From NCBI RefSeq assembly GCF_006715285.1, contig NZ_VFMX01000001.1, forward strand, positions 620,001-684,000: a stretch of DNA of 64,000 nt, in the 5' to 3' direction. The notes under the pieces were generated by a model that ran no database searches, was not told the DNA's origin, and saw only the letters and a list, made by a program, of their open reading frames with translations. This document shows positions 1-9,654 of the stretch, piece after piece (position 1 is the first letter of the stretch; each line of letters starts with the position of its first letter). Made by a program: the position numbers and the translations under genes. Source of the DNA: Arthrobacter sp. SLBN-83. GTDB lineage: Bacteria > Actinomycetota > Actinomycetes > Actinomycetales > Micrococcaceae.

Positions 1-563
1 GCGCGGAGCGAGTTGCCGTGAGCGGTGACCAACACCGTCTTGCCGGCCTTGAGGTCTTCCTTAATGTCCGATTCCCAGTAGGGCAGGAGCCGCACCAGGA
101 CGTCCTTCAGGCACTCGGTGCGCGGGAGGGCGTCGCCCAAGTCCGCGTAACGGGGATCGTGGGCCTGCGAGAACTCGGAGTCATCGGGCAGGGGCGGCGG
201 CGGGGTGTCGTAAGAGCGGCGCCATTCCATGAACTGCTCCTCGCCGAACTCGGCCAGGGTCTGGGCCTTGTCCTTGCCCTGCAGCGCACCGTAGTGGCGT
301 TCGTTCAGGCGCCAGTCGCGCTTGACCGGGATCCAGCCGCGATCCGCCTTGTCCAGGGCGATGTTGGCCGTGTTGATGGCCCTCTTCAACAGGGAGGTGT
401 AGAGCACGTCCGGGAGGATGTTGTTCTCTACCAGCAGCTCACCTCCGCGCGCTGCTTCCGCGCGGCCCTGGTCGTTCAGGTCAACGTCCACCCAGCCGGT
501 GAACAGGTTCTTGGCGTTCCATTCGCTGTGGCCGTGGCGCAGCAGAATCAGCTTGTAAGTCAT
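1..563 (-). CDS. gpmA: 2,3-bisphosphoglycerate-dependent phosphoglycerate mutase (C-terminus cut by window edge)
   Basis: Glycolytic enzyme interconverting 3- and 2-phosphoglycerate in the cytosol. Reading the minus strand from the ATG at 563 gives [15 protein letters not shown], which holds the RHG catalytic motif with the phosphohistidine at residue 10. Further on are [10 protein letters not shown] and, near the window edge, [10 protein letters not shown], all typical of the dPGM family. About 187 residues are present; the usual length is about 248, so the C-terminal quarter lies outside the window. An in-frame ATG at 572 would add three residues; 563 fits the family start better. The gene diverges from the methyltransferase at 663. 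Confidence 0.95.
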   Translation of the reverse strand, partial: MTYKLILLRHGHSEWNAKNLFTGWVDVDLNDQGRAEAARGGELLVENNILPDVLYTSLLKRAINTANIALDKADRGWIPVKRDWRLNERHYGALQGKDKAQTLAEFGEEQFMEWRRSYDTPPPPLPDDSEFSQAHDPRYADLGDALPRTECLKDVLVRLLPYWESDIKEDLKAGKTVLVTAHGNSLR

Positions 564-662
564 GATTTTCATCCTAGCCGAGCAGTGTTGCCGCCCGCCC
601 AGCGTTACAAGGCGGCCGCAAAAGGCGCCGCACACGGCCGCCGGCGAAGATAGGGTTGTGCG

Positions 663-1520
663 GTGGTTCAAAAGGCTGAACGGGTCAATGCCCCGCAACT
701 TTCCGGCAGGTCCTCCGCCATTAGGCAGGGGCGGCCGGTGGGCAACGTGACCCGCGGCACCACCAACCCCAACCGGATGCGCCGTGTGGACCGCTGGCTG
801 GCGGGACCGCAGGCGTGGCGGCTGAGGAGGGCAACCGAGCCGCTCGTCGTGGACCTGGGCTATGGCGCAACGCCGGCCACCGCCGTCGAACTTTATGAAA
901 GGCTCGCCGTTGTCCGGCCCGACGTGCGCGTCTGCGGGATCGAAATTGAGCCGGAGCGCGTCCGGGCAGCCCTTCCGCTGGAGCGTCCCGGACTGACGTT
1001 CCACGTGGGCGGCTTTGAGCTGCCTGTTCCCGGGCGCCCTGTCCTGGTCCGGGCCTTCAACGTGCTGCGGCAGTACGAGGAGGCTGACGTTGCGGGCATT
1101 TGGCGGCTGGTGCAGGACCGGCTGGCTCCGGACGGCCTGTTCATCGACGGCACGTGTGACGAGATCGGGCGGTGGGTGACGTGGGTGGCGCTGGACCGGC
1201 ACCGCCCGCTTTCCCTCAGCATTTCCGTCCGGTTCGGGAGCTTCGACCTGCCCTCCGACGTCGCCGAGCGGCTGCCCAAGGCATTGATCCACCGAAACGT
1301 CCCCGGCGAACCGGTTCACACTTTCATGCAGGCAATGGACCGGGCGTGGCTTGAGAGCGCTCCGCTGGGGTCATTTGGCAACCGACAGCGCTGGGTGGGC
1401 ATGTGCCGAAGCCTGCGCGGCGCGGGATGGCCAGTTCAGGACGGACCGGCCAGATGGCGGCTCGGTGAGCTGACGGTGGACTGGGAGGCCGTGGCGCCCC
1501 TGGATCACCAGGGGCCGTAG
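663..1520 (+). CDS. SAM-dependent methyltransferase-like protein
   Basis: A 285-residue protein with a Rossmann-type methyltransferase core. Motif I appears as [17 protein letters not shown] (about residues 62-78), and the acidic end of strand 2 as [11 protein letters not shown] region resembling motif IV follows ([14 protein letters not shown]), then [16 protein letters not shown]. The substrate is unknown. The GTG start at 663 is uncertain: the conserved part begins around residue 35, and a GTG at 738 is another candidate. The gene converges on the DUF2516 gene and their 3' ends overlap by 16 bp (1505-1520). Confidence 0.75.
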   Translation: MVQKAERVNAPQLSGRSSAIRQGRPVGNVTRGTTNPNRMRRVDRWLAGPQAWRLRRATEPLVVDLGYGATPATAVELYERLAVVRPDVRVCGIEIEPERVRAALPLERPGLTFHVGGFELPVPGRPVLVRAFNVLRQYEEADVAGIWRLVQDRLAPDGLFIDGTCDEIGRWVTWVALDRHRPLSLSISVRFGSFDLPSDVAERLPKALIHRNVPGEPVHTFMQAMDRAWLESAPLGSFGNRQRWVGMCRSLRGAGWPVQDGPARWRLGELTVDWEAVAPLDHQGP

Positions 1521-1858
1521 GGACCCATGTTGCGGCTGCCGCCCCGGCCGGCGTCCTTCACCGCGGGCCGGACATCGGCCAGGTAGACGGAGGCTGCCAC
1601 GACAGCGGCGAGCCCGAACAGGCCGAGGGTGCTGAAGATGCCTCCACCCGCGCCGAGCAGCGAGATGAGGCCCACGGCGGTTGCACCGCCAGTGAGGGCG
1701 AGCCAGAAGGTCTTGGTCCGCTTGCCGGTGGCTTCGAAGGCGTTGGGCCGGTGGCGGAGGCAGTCCACAAACGCCCACAGTTCCAGCCCCAGGGCCACCA
1801 GGCCAAGGAGGAAGAACACTGCCTGCTCTACGTACGCAATGATTATTCGACCGTCCAC
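1505..1858 (-). CDS. DUF2516 family membrane protein
   Basis: A 117-residue protein with three hydrophobic segments (about residues 8-30, 50-70, 75-95) and a Gly/Pro tail ending NMGPYGPW. Its order of features, including the WAFVDCLRHRPNAFEATGKRTK loop between helices 1 and 2, matches the actinobacterial DUF2516 family, whose function is not known. The start is GTG at 1858, nine bases after the stop of the PLP-enzyme gene, so the two genes are probably cotranscribed. I infer an inner-membrane location from the hydrophobic segments only. Confidence 0.8.
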   Translation of the reverse strand: MDGRIIIAYVEQAVFFLLGLVALGLELWAFVDCLRHRPNAFEATGKRTKTFWLALTGGATAVGLISLLGAGGGIFSTLGLFGLAAVVAASVYLADVRPAVKDAGRGGSRNMGPYGPW

Positions 1859-1867
1859 AAGCCCAGC

Positions 1868-3058
1868 CTAGCCGTCCAGCGTGTCCAGCGCCTGCTTTAG
1901 GTCAGCCCAGAGGTCCTCAACGTTTTCCACCCCTACGCTCAGGCGCACCAGGTTCTCCGGCACGCTGGTGGGTTCGGCCGAATGCCGGCGCCGGCGCTCG
2001 ATGAGGGATTCCACCCCGCCCAGGGACGTGGCAGGCAGCCAGAGTTCCAGGGCCTGCACCAGTTTGTCCGCAGCATCGGCGCCGCTGAGGCCTGCGGAAG
2101 GCGCCACCTGGATGCAAATGATGGAGCCGAACCCCTTCATCTGCTCCTTGGCACGGACGTGCCCCGGATCCGTACTGAGGCCGGGGAACCGGATGGATTC
2201 GATGGCCGGGTGCGCGGCAAGGCGCTCCGCCAGGACCAGGGCTGACTCCTGGGACCGCTCCACACGCAGCGCAAGGGTCCGCAGGCCGCGCAGTGCCAGC
2301 CACGCTTCGAAGGGACCGGCGATGGCACCGTGGATGATGCGGTGGTGGAGGAGCGTGGCACGGATCTCCGGGTTGGAGGTGACCAGCGCGCCGAGGACGA
2401 CGTCCGAATGCCCGGCCAGGTACTTGGTCACCGAGTGGAGGACGACGTCGGACCCCAGCAACAGGGGCTGCTGCACCAAGGGGGTGGAGAAGGTGTTATC
2501 CGTAACGACGATCGCGCCGCCGGCATGGGCAGCCTCCGCGACGGCGGACATGTCGGCGATTCCGAGCATCGGGTTGGTGGGGCTTTCGAGCCACAGCATG
2601 GCCGCTGCCTTCGCGGACGGTCCCTTGGGTGCCAGCGCGTCCTTCACTGCATCGGTATCGGCAATATCGACAGTCCGGAGCTCGATGAAGCCCTTTTCGG
2701 CCAGCTCGGAGGCCATCACCAGCGAGCCGGAGTAGCTGTGGTTGGGCATGACCAGCACACCCCCCGCGGGAATCAGCGACAGCGCGGAACTGACCGCCGC
2801 GAGTCCCGATGCGTACAGCAGGCCGGGCAGTGCGGATCCTTCAAGCTGTCCCAGCGCCTCCTCGAAGGGGTCCCAAGTGGGGTTGGAATAGCGGCCGTAC
2901 CCCCGGTCGCCATCACCCAGGGGGCCGGTGCCGAAATACGTGGAGGAAAGGGTAATGGGAGGATTGACCGGCTGGTCCCTTTCCCGCGGCGGCCGCCCGG
3001 CCGCCACCACCACGGTCTCGGGTGACAGGGACGCGGTCTGGTGCTCGGAAAGACTCAT
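1868..3058 (-). CDS. Cys/Met-metabolism PLP enzyme (cystathionine gamma-synthase/lyase type)
   Basis: A 396-residue fold-type I PLP enzyme of the trans-sulfuration family. The PLP lysine is K212 in SVTKYLAGHSDV. The family motifs YSNPTWDPFEEALGQLEG, LYASGLAAVS, LWLESPTNPML and VVTDNTFSTP are all present, and the C-terminus has the substrate-phase motif SLGGVESLI followed by VRLSVGVENVEDL. Cystathionine gamma-synthase (metB; O-acylhomoserine plus cysteine) is most likely, but a gamma-lyase or O-acylhomoserine sulfhydrylase cannot be excluded by eye. The start is ATG at 3058, divergent from tmk with 133 bp between. DUF2516 follows in the same direction. Confidence 0.88.
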   Translation of the reverse strand: MSLSEHQTASLSPETVVVAAGRPPRERDQPVNPPITLSSTYFGTGPLGDGDRGYGRYSNPTWDPFEEALGQLEGSALPGLLYASGLAAVSSALSLIPAGGVLVMPNHSYSGSLVMASELAEKGFIELRTVDIADTDAVKDALAPKGPSAKAAAMLWLESPTNPMLGIADMSAVAEAAHAGGAIVVTDNTFSTPLVQQPLLLGSDVVLHSVTKYLAGHSDVVLGALVTSNPEIRATLLHHRIIHGAIAGPFEAWLALRGLRTLALRVERSQESALVLAERLAAHPAIESIRFPGLSTDPGHVRAKEQMKGFGSIICIQVAPSAGLSGADAADKLVQALELWLPATSLGGVESLIERRRRHSAEPTSVPENLVRLSVGVENVEDLWADLKQALDTLDG

Positions 3059-3191
3059 GGTGAAAAGCGTACTGTTCCTGATTGATCCGCGGCCAAGCAG
3101 TGACGAATTGTGGACGGCGTCCTCTCCACCTGTCCTGCACAGGCACTGGCTCGAGGCCGGAAATGTCCGCTTGCCTCGGTAGGCTTAAGAA

Positions 3192-3914
3192 GTGAACAAA
3201 CAGAAGGCCGGATTATTCATCGCGTTCGAAGGTGGCGATGGCGCCGGCAAGTCCACCCAGGCGGCCCGTCTTGCGGCCGCGCTGGAATCCCGGGGGTACA
3301 CCGTGCTGCGGACCCGTGAGCCCGGTGGCACCCGCATCGGGGAGAAATTGCGCTCCCTGGTACTGGACCACGGCAATGGCGAAATTGATGCCCACACGGA
3401 AGCCCTCATTTTCGCCGCTTCCCGCGCCGCCCACGCCACCCAGGTGATCCGCCCGGCGCTCGGCCGCGGCGAGATTGTGCTGACCGACCGGTACATCGAC
3501 TCTTCGGTGGCCTACCAGGGGGCCGGCCGCAACCTCGGCCAGGACGCCGTCCAGTCCCTGAACGAGTGGGCCACCTCCGGCCTGCAGCCACACCTCACCG
3601 TTCTTTTGGATGTGGATCCCCAGCTTGGCCGCCGGCGCCGCACTGCGGGCCAAGCAGCCGAAGACCGCCTCGAATCCGAGGCTGACGAGTTCCACACCCG
3701 GATCCGGAGCGCCTTCCTGGACCTCGCCGCGGGCCGCCCTGGGTCGTATCTGGTCCTCCCTGCCCATCTGCCGGTCGATGACCTGGCGGCGCAGATTCTC
3801 GCCCGGGTGGAAACCTTGCTTGATGCGCCGGCCCCAGCGGCAGCGCATGCTCTCGCGCCGCAACTGGCTGAAGCAGCGGCACCCAAAGCAGCGGGCGACG
3901 GCGGTGGGGCGTGA
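3192..3914 (+). CDS. tmk: thymidylate kinase
   Basis: Phosphorylates dTMP to dTDP for DNA synthesis. The 240-residue protein has the P-loop EGGDGAGKST (about residues 13-22), the DR(Y/x) dTMP-binding motif TDRYIDSSVAYQGAGR, and TREPGGTRIGE. It is about 25 residues longer than typical Tmk, with an Ala-rich C-terminal extension of unknown purpose. The start is GTG at 3192. The stop overlaps the GTG of holB (GTGA, 3911-3914), so translation is likely coupled; pairing tmk with holB is common in bacteria and links nucleotide supply to the replisome. Confidence 0.95.
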   Translation: MNKQKAGLFIAFEGGDGAGKSTQAARLAAALESRGYTVLRTREPGGTRIGEKLRSLVLDHGNGEIDAHTEALIFAASRAAHATQVIRPALGRGEIVLTDRYIDSSVAYQGAGRNLGQDAVQSLNEWATSGLQPHLTVLLDVDPQLGRRRRTAGQAAEDRLESEADEFHTRIRSAFLDLAAGRPGSYLVLPAHLPVDDLAAQILARVETLLDAPAPAAAHALAPQLAEAAAPKAAGDGGGA

Positions 3915-5074
3915 CCGTCTGGGATGACCTCCAGGGCCAGCCCGCCGTCGTCGAACAATTGCGCCAGGCCGCAAGCGGCGAAAGCCTGACGCACGCCTGG
4001 CTGTTCACCGGGCCGCCGGGCTCCGGCCGCTCCAACGCCGCCAAGGCCTTCGCCGCCGCACTGAACTGCGACCAGGAAGACGTCAGCCTCCGTGGCTGCG
4101 GGCAGTGCCAGGCATGCCACACGATCCTGGGCGAAACCCATTCAGATGTCACGTTCGTGCGCACCGAAAAAGTCACCATCACCATTGATGAGGCCCGGGA
4201 ACTGGTGGCCGCGGCAGGCAACCGGCCGTCGTCGGGGCGCTGGCGGATCATCGTCGTTGAGGATGCCGACCGCATGGCCGAGCGGACCACCAACGTGCTG
4301 CTCAAAGCCATCGAGGAACCCACGCCGCGGACTATCTGGATGCTTTGCGCGCCGTCCCCTGCCGATGTCCTGGTCACCATCCGCTCCCGCTGCCGGAGTG
4401 TCGCTTTGCGGCTGCCGCCGGCCTCGGATGTTGCAGCCCTGCTGGTGCGGCGTGACGGCGTGGACCCTGCCCTTGCGGAGCAGGCAGCACGGGCAGCGCA
4501 AAGCCATGTGGGCATTGCCCGCCGGCTGGCAAGGGATCCAGCGGCAAGGGAACGCCGGCTGGAAACGGTCCGCTTTCCACTTGGCCTCCGCGGCGTTACA
4601 GCCGCGGTCATGATGGCGGACAAGCTGGTGAAGATCGCCACCGCCGAGGCCAACAGCTCCAACGAGGAACGGGACGCAGCGGAGAAGGCCGCCCTCCTCG
4701 CAACGCTGGGAGCGCCCGAATCGGGCACGCTGCCCCCGGCCATGCGCAGCCAGCTGAAGCAGCTCGAGGACGACCAGAAACGGCGGGCCAAGAGATCCAT
4801 TACGGATTCCCTGGACCGTACGCTTACCGATTTACTGTCCTTCTACCGGGACGTGCTGATCATCCAGCTGGGGAACGCCGTGGAACTGGTTAACGTTGAG
4901 CTGAGGAGTGAGCTGGAAGAGTTCGCCGCCCGCAGCACTCCTGAAACCACCCTGGCCCGCATGGACGCCATCAACAAAGCCCGCGAACGCATCACCACCA
5001 CCAACGTTGCCCCGCTGCTGACCATCGAGTCCATGGCGGCCAGCCTGATCCAGCCCTCCAAGGAGACCCGATGA
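3911..5074 (+). CDS. holB: DNA polymerase III subunit delta'
   Basis: Clamp-loader subunit, 387 residues, AAA+ fold. It has a P-loop-like GPPGSGRSNAAKAF, the zinc module cysteines in CGQCQACHTI with an earlier Cys in LNCDQED, and VVEDADRM and SNVLLK-like motif TTNVLLKAIEEP typical of delta'/gamma proteins. The sensor region reads ATIRSRCR-like as VTIRSRCRSV. The start GTG overlaps the tmk stop by four bases, and the stop overlaps the next gene's ATG (ATGA, 5071-5074). Confidence 0.93.
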   Translation: MTVWDDLQGQPAVVEQLRQAASGESLTHAWLFTGPPGSGRSNAAKAFAAALNCDQEDVSLRGCGQCQACHTILGETHSDVTFVRTEKVTITIDEARELVAAAGNRPSSGRWRIIVVEDADRMAERTTNVLLKAIEEPTPRTIWMLCAPSPADVLVTIRSRCRSVALRLPPASDVAALLVRRDGVDPALAEQAARAAQSHVGIARRLARDPAARERRLETVRFPLGLRGVTAAVMMADKLVKIATAEANSSNEERDAAEKAALLATLGAPESGTLPPAMRSQLKQLEDDQKRRAKRSITDSLDRTLTDLLSFYRDVLIIQLGNAVELVNVELRSELEEFAARSTPETTLARMDAINKARERITTTNVAPLLTIESMAASLIQPSKETR

Positions 5075-6639
5075 CTGCCCGCCCCCTGTCCGCACGCCAC
5101 AGGTCCCTGGCGGTAGCCGTCCGCGCCGCGGGAGCAATGGCCCTGGCCATGGTCCTGGCCTCGTGCAGTCTGCTCAACGGCGGCGACAAGAACCCCCCGG
5201 AGGCGGCCACGGCCAAGGCCGACCCCTCAATCGTGGCTTCGGCCCCCGCGGGACTGGAGAAGTTCTACTCCCAGGAAGTCGTGTGGCAGCCCTGCGAAGG
5301 GGAATTCCAGTGCGCCAAGGTGACCGTCCCCATGGACTACGCCAATCCCGGCGGAGACACCATCCAACTTGCTGCCATTCGGGCTTCAAGCACGGGCAAG
5401 AAAACCGGCAGCCTCCTGGTCAACCCCGGCGGCCCGGGTGCCTCCGGCTACGACTTCATCAAGGACGCAGCCGCAACCCACTTTTCGGCTGGCGTACGCA
5501 ACGCCTACGACCTCGTCGGCTTTGATCCGCGCGGCGTCAAGCGCTCCGCTCCCGTAACCTGCATGACCGACGCTGAACGCGACGCTGCCAGGGCCAAGAT
5601 CTATGCCCTCGAAACCGACTCCGGCCTGGCCGCGGCGCTAGCTGACAACAAGGCGATCGCTGACCAGTGCGCGGCGCAGACCGGCCCGGTCCTGGGCCAC
5701 ATCGATACCGTCAGCGCCGCCAAGGACCTGGACGTACTCCGGGCCGTGGTGAACGACACCAAGCTGAACTACCTCGGCTACTCCTACGGCACGTTCCTGG
5801 GCTCCACCTACGCTTCGCTCTTCCCGGACAACGTGGGCCGCATGGTCCTTGATGGGGCTTTGGACCCGTCCATCAGCAACGAGGACCTGACCAGCGGCCA
5901 GGCCCGCGCGTTTGAAAAAGCGCTCCACAGCTACGTCGCCAGTTGCCAGAAGCAGGGCAAGTGCCCCCTGAGCGGCGATGTCGACTCCGGAGTACAGCAG
6001 ATCCGGGACCTGATCAACGCGGTGCAGCAGACTCCCCGCACTGCCAAGGACGGTCGCCTGGTCAACGCCACCATGTTCGTCAGCGGCCTGATCACCCCGC
6101 TCTACAACGACCAAAGCTGGCCGGCCCTCACGCAGGCGCTGGAGGCGGCGATGTCCGGAGACGTGAGCCTCATGCTCCGGCTGGCCGACCTGGGCGCCGA
6201 CCGTGGTTCCGACGGAAAATACACCTCCAATTCAACGTTCGCCTTCAACGCGATCAACTGCCTTGACTACCCCATGGTTTCGGATGCCGCTGGCATGCGC
6301 GCCGAAGAGAAGCGGCTGGAACAGGACTCCCCCACCCTCGGCTACTTCTTTGCCTACGGCGGCACCACCTGCGCGGACTGGCCCTACAAGAACCTCCGCA
6401 CCCCGGCACCGGTGGAATACACCGGGGACTCCCCTATCGTGGTCATCGGCACCACCGGTGACCCCGCCACCCCCGTTGACTGGGCAGCCTCGCTGCGCAA
6501 GCAGCTGGGCAACGCCTCGCTGCTGACGTGGAAGGGAGAAGGACACACCGCCTACGGACGGGCCAACAGCTGCCTCGAGGATTCGGTGGACAACTACCTG
6601 GTGGGCGGCAAGCTTCCGGCCGACAATACGGTCTGCTGA
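5071..6639 (+). CDS. secreted alpha/beta-hydrolase lipoprotein, tripeptidyl-aminopeptidase (S33) type
   Basis: A 522-residue exported protein. It starts with a signal peptide ending in a lipobox (MVLASCSLL), so it is probably lipid-anchored on the outer face of the membrane. The alpha/beta-hydrolase core carries the oxyanion motif NPGGPGASGYDF, the nucleophile S238 in GYSYGT, the acid in GTTGDPATP and the histidine in GEGHTAYG. The C-terminal TAP-like domain includes several paired cysteines (AINCLDYP, TTCADWPY). Proteins of this type cleave peptides from N-termini; the exact specificity is not readable. It sits in a translationally coupled cluster with tmk and holB, with no obvious functional link. 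Confidence 0.88.
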   Translation: MTARPLSARHRSLAVAVRAAGAMALAMVLASCSLLNGGDKNPPEAATAKADPSIVASAPAGLEKFYSQEVVWQPCEGEFQCAKVTVPMDYANPGGDTIQLAAIRASSTGKKTGSLLVNPGGPGASGYDFIKDAAATHFSAGVRNAYDLVGFDPRGVKRSAPVTCMTDAERDAARAKIYALETDSGLAAALADNKAIADQCAAQTGPVLGHIDTVSAAKDLDVLRAVVNDTKLNYLGYSYGTFLGSTYASLFPDNVGRMVLDGALDPSISNEDLTSGQARAFEKALHSYVASCQKQGKCPLSGDVDSGVQQIRDLINAVQQTPRTAKDGRLVNATMFVSGLITPLYNDQSWPALTQALEAAMSGDVSLMLRLADLGADRGSDGKYTSNSTFAFNAINCLDYPMVSDAAGMRAEEKRLEQDSPTLGYFFAYGGTTCADWPYKNLRTPAPVEYTGDSPIVVIGTTGDPATPVDWAASLRKQLGNASLLTWKGEGHTAYGRANSCLEDSVDNYLVGGKLPADNTVC

Positions 6640-6667
6640 CCACCCGGCAGCCGCTGCACGGCCCATT

Positions 6668-6697
6668 TTGACCGGGGCGCGCAGACTCCATTACAGT
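6668..6697 (+). promoter_or_regulatory. probable promoter of tRNA-Thr
   Basis: A -35-like TTGACC (6668-6673) and a -10-like TACAGT (6692-6697) are separated by 18 bp. They lie about 46 bp upstream of the mature tRNA end, in the gap after the lipoprotein gene. Confidence 0.5.
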
Positions 6698-6743
6698 TGA
6701 CTCTTGCATGAGGCGCCCGGTTCCGCCGGGGATTTCGTGCGGT

Positions 6744-6816
6744 GCTTCCTTAGCTCAGTCGGTAGAGCGTTTCACTCGTAATGAAAAGGTCATCAGTTCG
6801 ATTCTGATAGGAAGCT
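6744..6816 (+). tRNA. tRNA-Thr (CGT anticodon)
   Basis: A 73-nt cloverleaf. The acceptor stem GCTTCCT (6744-6750) pairs with AGGAAGC (6809-6815), with discriminator T at 6816. The anticodon stem TTTCA/TGAAA encloses loop CTCGTAA, with anticodon CGT at 6777-6779. The T arm contains TTCGATT. CCA is not encoded. It reads the ACG threonine codon. Confidence 0.96.
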
Positions 6817-6822
6817 CGGGAT

Positions 6823-6865
6823 AAACCCCGGACAGCCCCTGGATTCAGGGGTTTCCGGGGTTTTT
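6823..6865 (+). terminator. intrinsic terminator after tRNA-Thr
   Basis: AAACCCCGG (6823-6831) pairs with CCGGGGTTT (6855-6863). A nested CCCCTG/CAGGGG hairpin sits inside, and a T-tract follows. The next gene on the minus strand ends at 6872, so the hairpin may serve both directions. Confidence 0.8.
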
Positions 6866-6871
6866 CGCTGG

Positions 6872-7099
6872 TTAACGGTCTCCGTAGGCTCCTGGTGAAG
6901 TGTCCGCTTTGGACCGGATAAACGCCTGGTCCTCGCGGGATATGGCTGCTTCACCGTGCTGCCCCGTTTCGGGGTTCTCCCCCGTTTCCTTGGAAATTAC
7001 CGCGGCAATCGTCCTGGGCAGCGTCTGGCATCCCGGGTTGTCGGTCAACCACTTCCTGGTGGCCGGGTCGAGGCGGCCCCAACGGTCTTTGAGATTCAT
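6872..7099 (-). CDS. small conserved-type hypothetical protein
   Basis: A 75-residue soluble protein that begins MNLKDRWGRLDPATRKWL. No known domain is recognised. I chose the ATG at 7099 because GGAGAA lies about 12 bases upstream, and the extra N-terminal residues of the longer frame look non-coding. The text LTDNPGCQTLPRTIAAVISKE and the charged C-terminus read like a real folded small protein; I recall similar short proteins in Arthrobacter but cannot confirm this. It converges on the tRNA-Thr terminator. Confidence 0.55.
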   Translation of the reverse strand: MNLKDRWGRLDPATRKWLTDNPGCQTLPRTIAAVISKETGENPETGQHGEAAISREDQAFIRSKADTSPGAYGDR

Positions 7100-7410
7100 G
7101 GCCGGCTGCTGTTCTCCCTGTCTAACGAGCAGAGCCCAAGCTCTGCGGCGGGCACTCCGCCCGCCCCAACCCATTAGTTAACGGCGGCACCGCGGGAGGG
7201 CACAGGGCCTTAAGTCTCAATCTCCGGACGGATCCCGTGGACAACCGGCGGCGGGGTGGCCAGGTAAAGGCCAGGCGTTAAGAAAGCGTCAAGATACTTC
7301 CGCCAATCCGCCCCCTGTACGGCGCCGGTGCTACGCTCCCGGATTACGGGCATCGGCTTCCCCAGCCCGGGGCTGCGGCCTGTGGCGGGACCAGCAGAGG
7401 GGAGACTCCC
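7100..7410. other. 311-bp divergent intergenic region with two adjacent hairpins
   Basis: No gene is visible here. GCAGAGC/GCTCTGC (7129-7135 and 7140-7146) and GGCGGG/CCCGCC (7147-7152 and 7160-7165) form back-to-back hairpins just upstream of the small minus-strand gene, in its probable 5' leader. The right half must hold the promoter of the APC permease; no convincing -35/-10 pair or known riboswitch consensus was found. Confidence 0.5.
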
Positions 7411-9393
7411 GTGACGTCCTCTATCCAGCACTCCATACCGGAAAGTGTTCCCCGCCCTTCGCAGGAGGCAGCGCCACGCAACCCCTTGGTCCGTTGGCTG
7501 CTTGAGAACCGCGTTCACCAACCTGAAGGCCTCGAGGCACCGGAACAGGAACACGGACAACAAAGCTGGTGGAAGGTCATGTGCCTGACCGGCGTCGACT
7601 ACTTTTCCACCCTGTCCTATCTGCCGGGAATCGCGGCCCTTGCTGCCGGCGCACTGTCTCCGCTGGCGACGCTGCTCATCGTCGCCCTGACTCTTTTGGG
7701 CATGCTGCCCATGTATCGCAGGGTGGCAGCTGAAAGTCCCCACGGCCAGGGTTCCGTGGCCATGCTGGAAAAGCTCCTGCCGTTCTGGCGCGGCAAGATC
7801 TTTGTCCTGGTCCTGCTCGGGTTCGTGGCGACGTCCTGGATTATCACCATCACGCTTTCCGCAGCGGACGCCACCGTCCACCTGCTCGAAAATCCCTTCC
7901 TTCCACCGGTCCTCAAGGGCCAGGCTGTACCCATAACCGTGCTGCTGCTGGTGATCCTTGGCGGAGTGTTCCTGCTCGGTTTCTCGGAGGCTGTCGCCGT
8001 CGCCATACCGCTTGTGGGGGTCTTCCTCCTGCTGAACGCCATCGTTATCGGGTCAGGCATGGTCGATGTCATCGCTGATCCCAGGCTGTTGAGTTCCTGG
8101 AACGGGACACTGGCGGCTCAAGGGACGGGCCTTGGCGGCATAGCAGGTCCCGCGCTCCTGGCCTTTCCCTTGCTGGTCCTGGGGCTATCGGGATTCGAAA
8201 CAGGCGTCAGCATGATGCCATTGATCGCATCCGCGGGTGCCACGGGCGAAGACAAACTGCAGGGGCGCATCCGAAACACGCGGAAACTGCTCACCACTGC
8301 GGCGCTGATCATGAGCGTTTACCTGATCGGCAGCAGCTTCGTGACAACTGTCCTTATCCCCCACGAGGCTTTCCAACCGGGCGGGGCAGCCAATGGCCGC
8401 GCCCTTGCCTACCTGGCCCACGAACGCCTGGGCAGCGGCTTTGGGTCCGTGTATGACATCAGCAGCATCCTTATCCTCTGGTTCGCCGGGGCGTCGGCGA
8501 TGGCTGGGCTGATCAACATCGTGCCGCGCTACCTTCCGTCCTACGGCATGGCTCCGGAATGGACGCGGGCGGTCCGGCCGGTGGTGCTGGTTTACACCAC
8601 GGTCAGCATCCTCATCACCATCGGGTTCAAGGCAGATGTCAATGCCCAAGCCGGCGCCTATGCAACGGGAATTCTGGTCATGATGGTTTCCGGCGCCGTC
8701 GCCGTGACAATCTCGGCCCTCCACAGGAAACACCGCGGAGCCGCGACCGGCTTCACCGTGCTGACACTGGTGATGCTCTATGCACTGGCCGCGAATGTGC
8801 TCGAAAAGCCGGACGGCATCACCATCTCGGCCTTCTTCATCCTCGGGATCATCACCGTGTCACTGGTGTCAAGGGTCAGCAGGACCACCGAACTCCGCGT
8901 CGACAGGATCGAATTCGATGCGGTTGCGCGCCGGTTCATCAAGGCGTCCCTGGACTACGACGGACGCCTGACCCTGATAGCGAACAAACCGCAGGCGCGC
9001 GACGTCGCCGAATATGACCAGAAGACGGCAGACCAGGAGGACAGCAACCCAACACCCTGGACGGCCGACGTCATCTTCCTGGAGATTGACGTCACCGACC
9101 CCTCTGGATTCAGCAAGGTCCTGGCGGTCAGGGGCGTCGAGGTGGGCCATCACAGGGTGCTCCGTGTACAGAGCCCGGCCGCGCCCAATGCCATCGCAGC
9201 CATCCTGCTGGCACTGCGGGATGCCACAGGTGTGATCCCACATGCATACTTCGAATGGTCCGAAGGCAACCCGCTGGCACACCTGATGCGCTACCTGCTC
9301 CTTGGCCAGGGCGATACTCCGCCGGTGGTGCGCGAAATCATCCGGCGCAACGAACCGGAGCCCCGGCGCCGTCCCGGTATCCACGTCGGATAG
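7411..9393 (+). CDS. APC-superfamily permease with C-terminal cytosolic domain
   Basis: A 660-residue transporter. Residues about 1-55 are hydrophilic. About 12 hydrophobic segments follow to about residue 490, and then a 165-residue soluble tail. The segment [20 protein letters not shown] resembles TM1 of APC permeases, in which an unwound helix holds the substrate. The overall plan (about 12 TM plus a cytosolic tail) is like KimA-type potassium importers as well as amino acid permeases, so the substrate is open. The GTG start at 7411 follows a purine-rich GAGGGGAG ribosome site. The gene stands alone. Confidence 0.75.
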   Translation: MTSSIQHSIPESVPRPSQEAAPRNPLVRWLLENRVHQPEGLEAPEQEHGQQSWWKVMCLTGVDYFSTLSYLPGIAALAAGALSPLATLLIVALTLLGMLPMYRRVAAESPHGQGSVAMLEKLLPFWRGKIFVLVLLGFVATSWIITITLSAADATVHLLENPFLPPVLKGQAVPITVLLLVILGGVFLLGFSEAVAVAIPLVGVFLLLNAIVIGSGMVDVIADPRLLSSWNGTLAAQGTGLGGIAGPALLAFPLLVLGLSGFETGVSMMPLIASAGATGEDKLQGRIRNTRKLLTTAALIMSVYLIGSSFVTTVLIPHEAFQPGGAANGRALAYLAHERLGSGFGSVYDISSILILWFAGASAMAGLINIVPRYLPSYGMAPEWTRAVRPVVLVYTTVSILITIGFKADVNAQAGAYATGILVMMVSGAVAVTISALHRKHRGAATGFTVLTLVMLYALAANVLEKPDGITISAFFILGIITVSLVSRVSRTTELRVDRIEFDAVARRFIKASLDYDGRLTLIANKPQARDVAEYDQKTADQEDSNPTPWTADVIFLEIDVTDPSGFSKVLAVRGVEVGHHRVLRVQSPAAPNAIAAILLALRDATGVIPHAYFEWSEGNPLAHLMRYLLLGQGDTPPVVREIIRRNEPEPRRRPGIHVG

Positions 9394-9654
9394 CGGTGAC
9401 GGATTGCCCTTGCACGGCGGTTTGTTAAGCCCGCCGCTCCGGCTACCCGTCAAGGTTCAGGAAACGGCAAGGCGGCCAAGGTATCCTCCCGGAGTGACTC
9501 CCCGCTTTCAGGCTGCCATTCCGCGCGCAACGGCTTGCGCCAACGCCTACGCCTACTCGGCAGGCTGCAGCCGTACGCTGCGTGCCACCCCTGGCTGCCG
9601 CGCAGTAGGCAGCCGTGGGGCCGTCCCTGCCTGGTCGCGGCGGGAGGCCTAAGG

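Noticed and set aside
7100..7410. A possible c-di-AMP (ydaO-type) riboswitch before the APC permease.
   Set aside because: The conserved core expected for that riboswitch was not found; only simple hairpins are visible, and they lie on the far side near the other gene.
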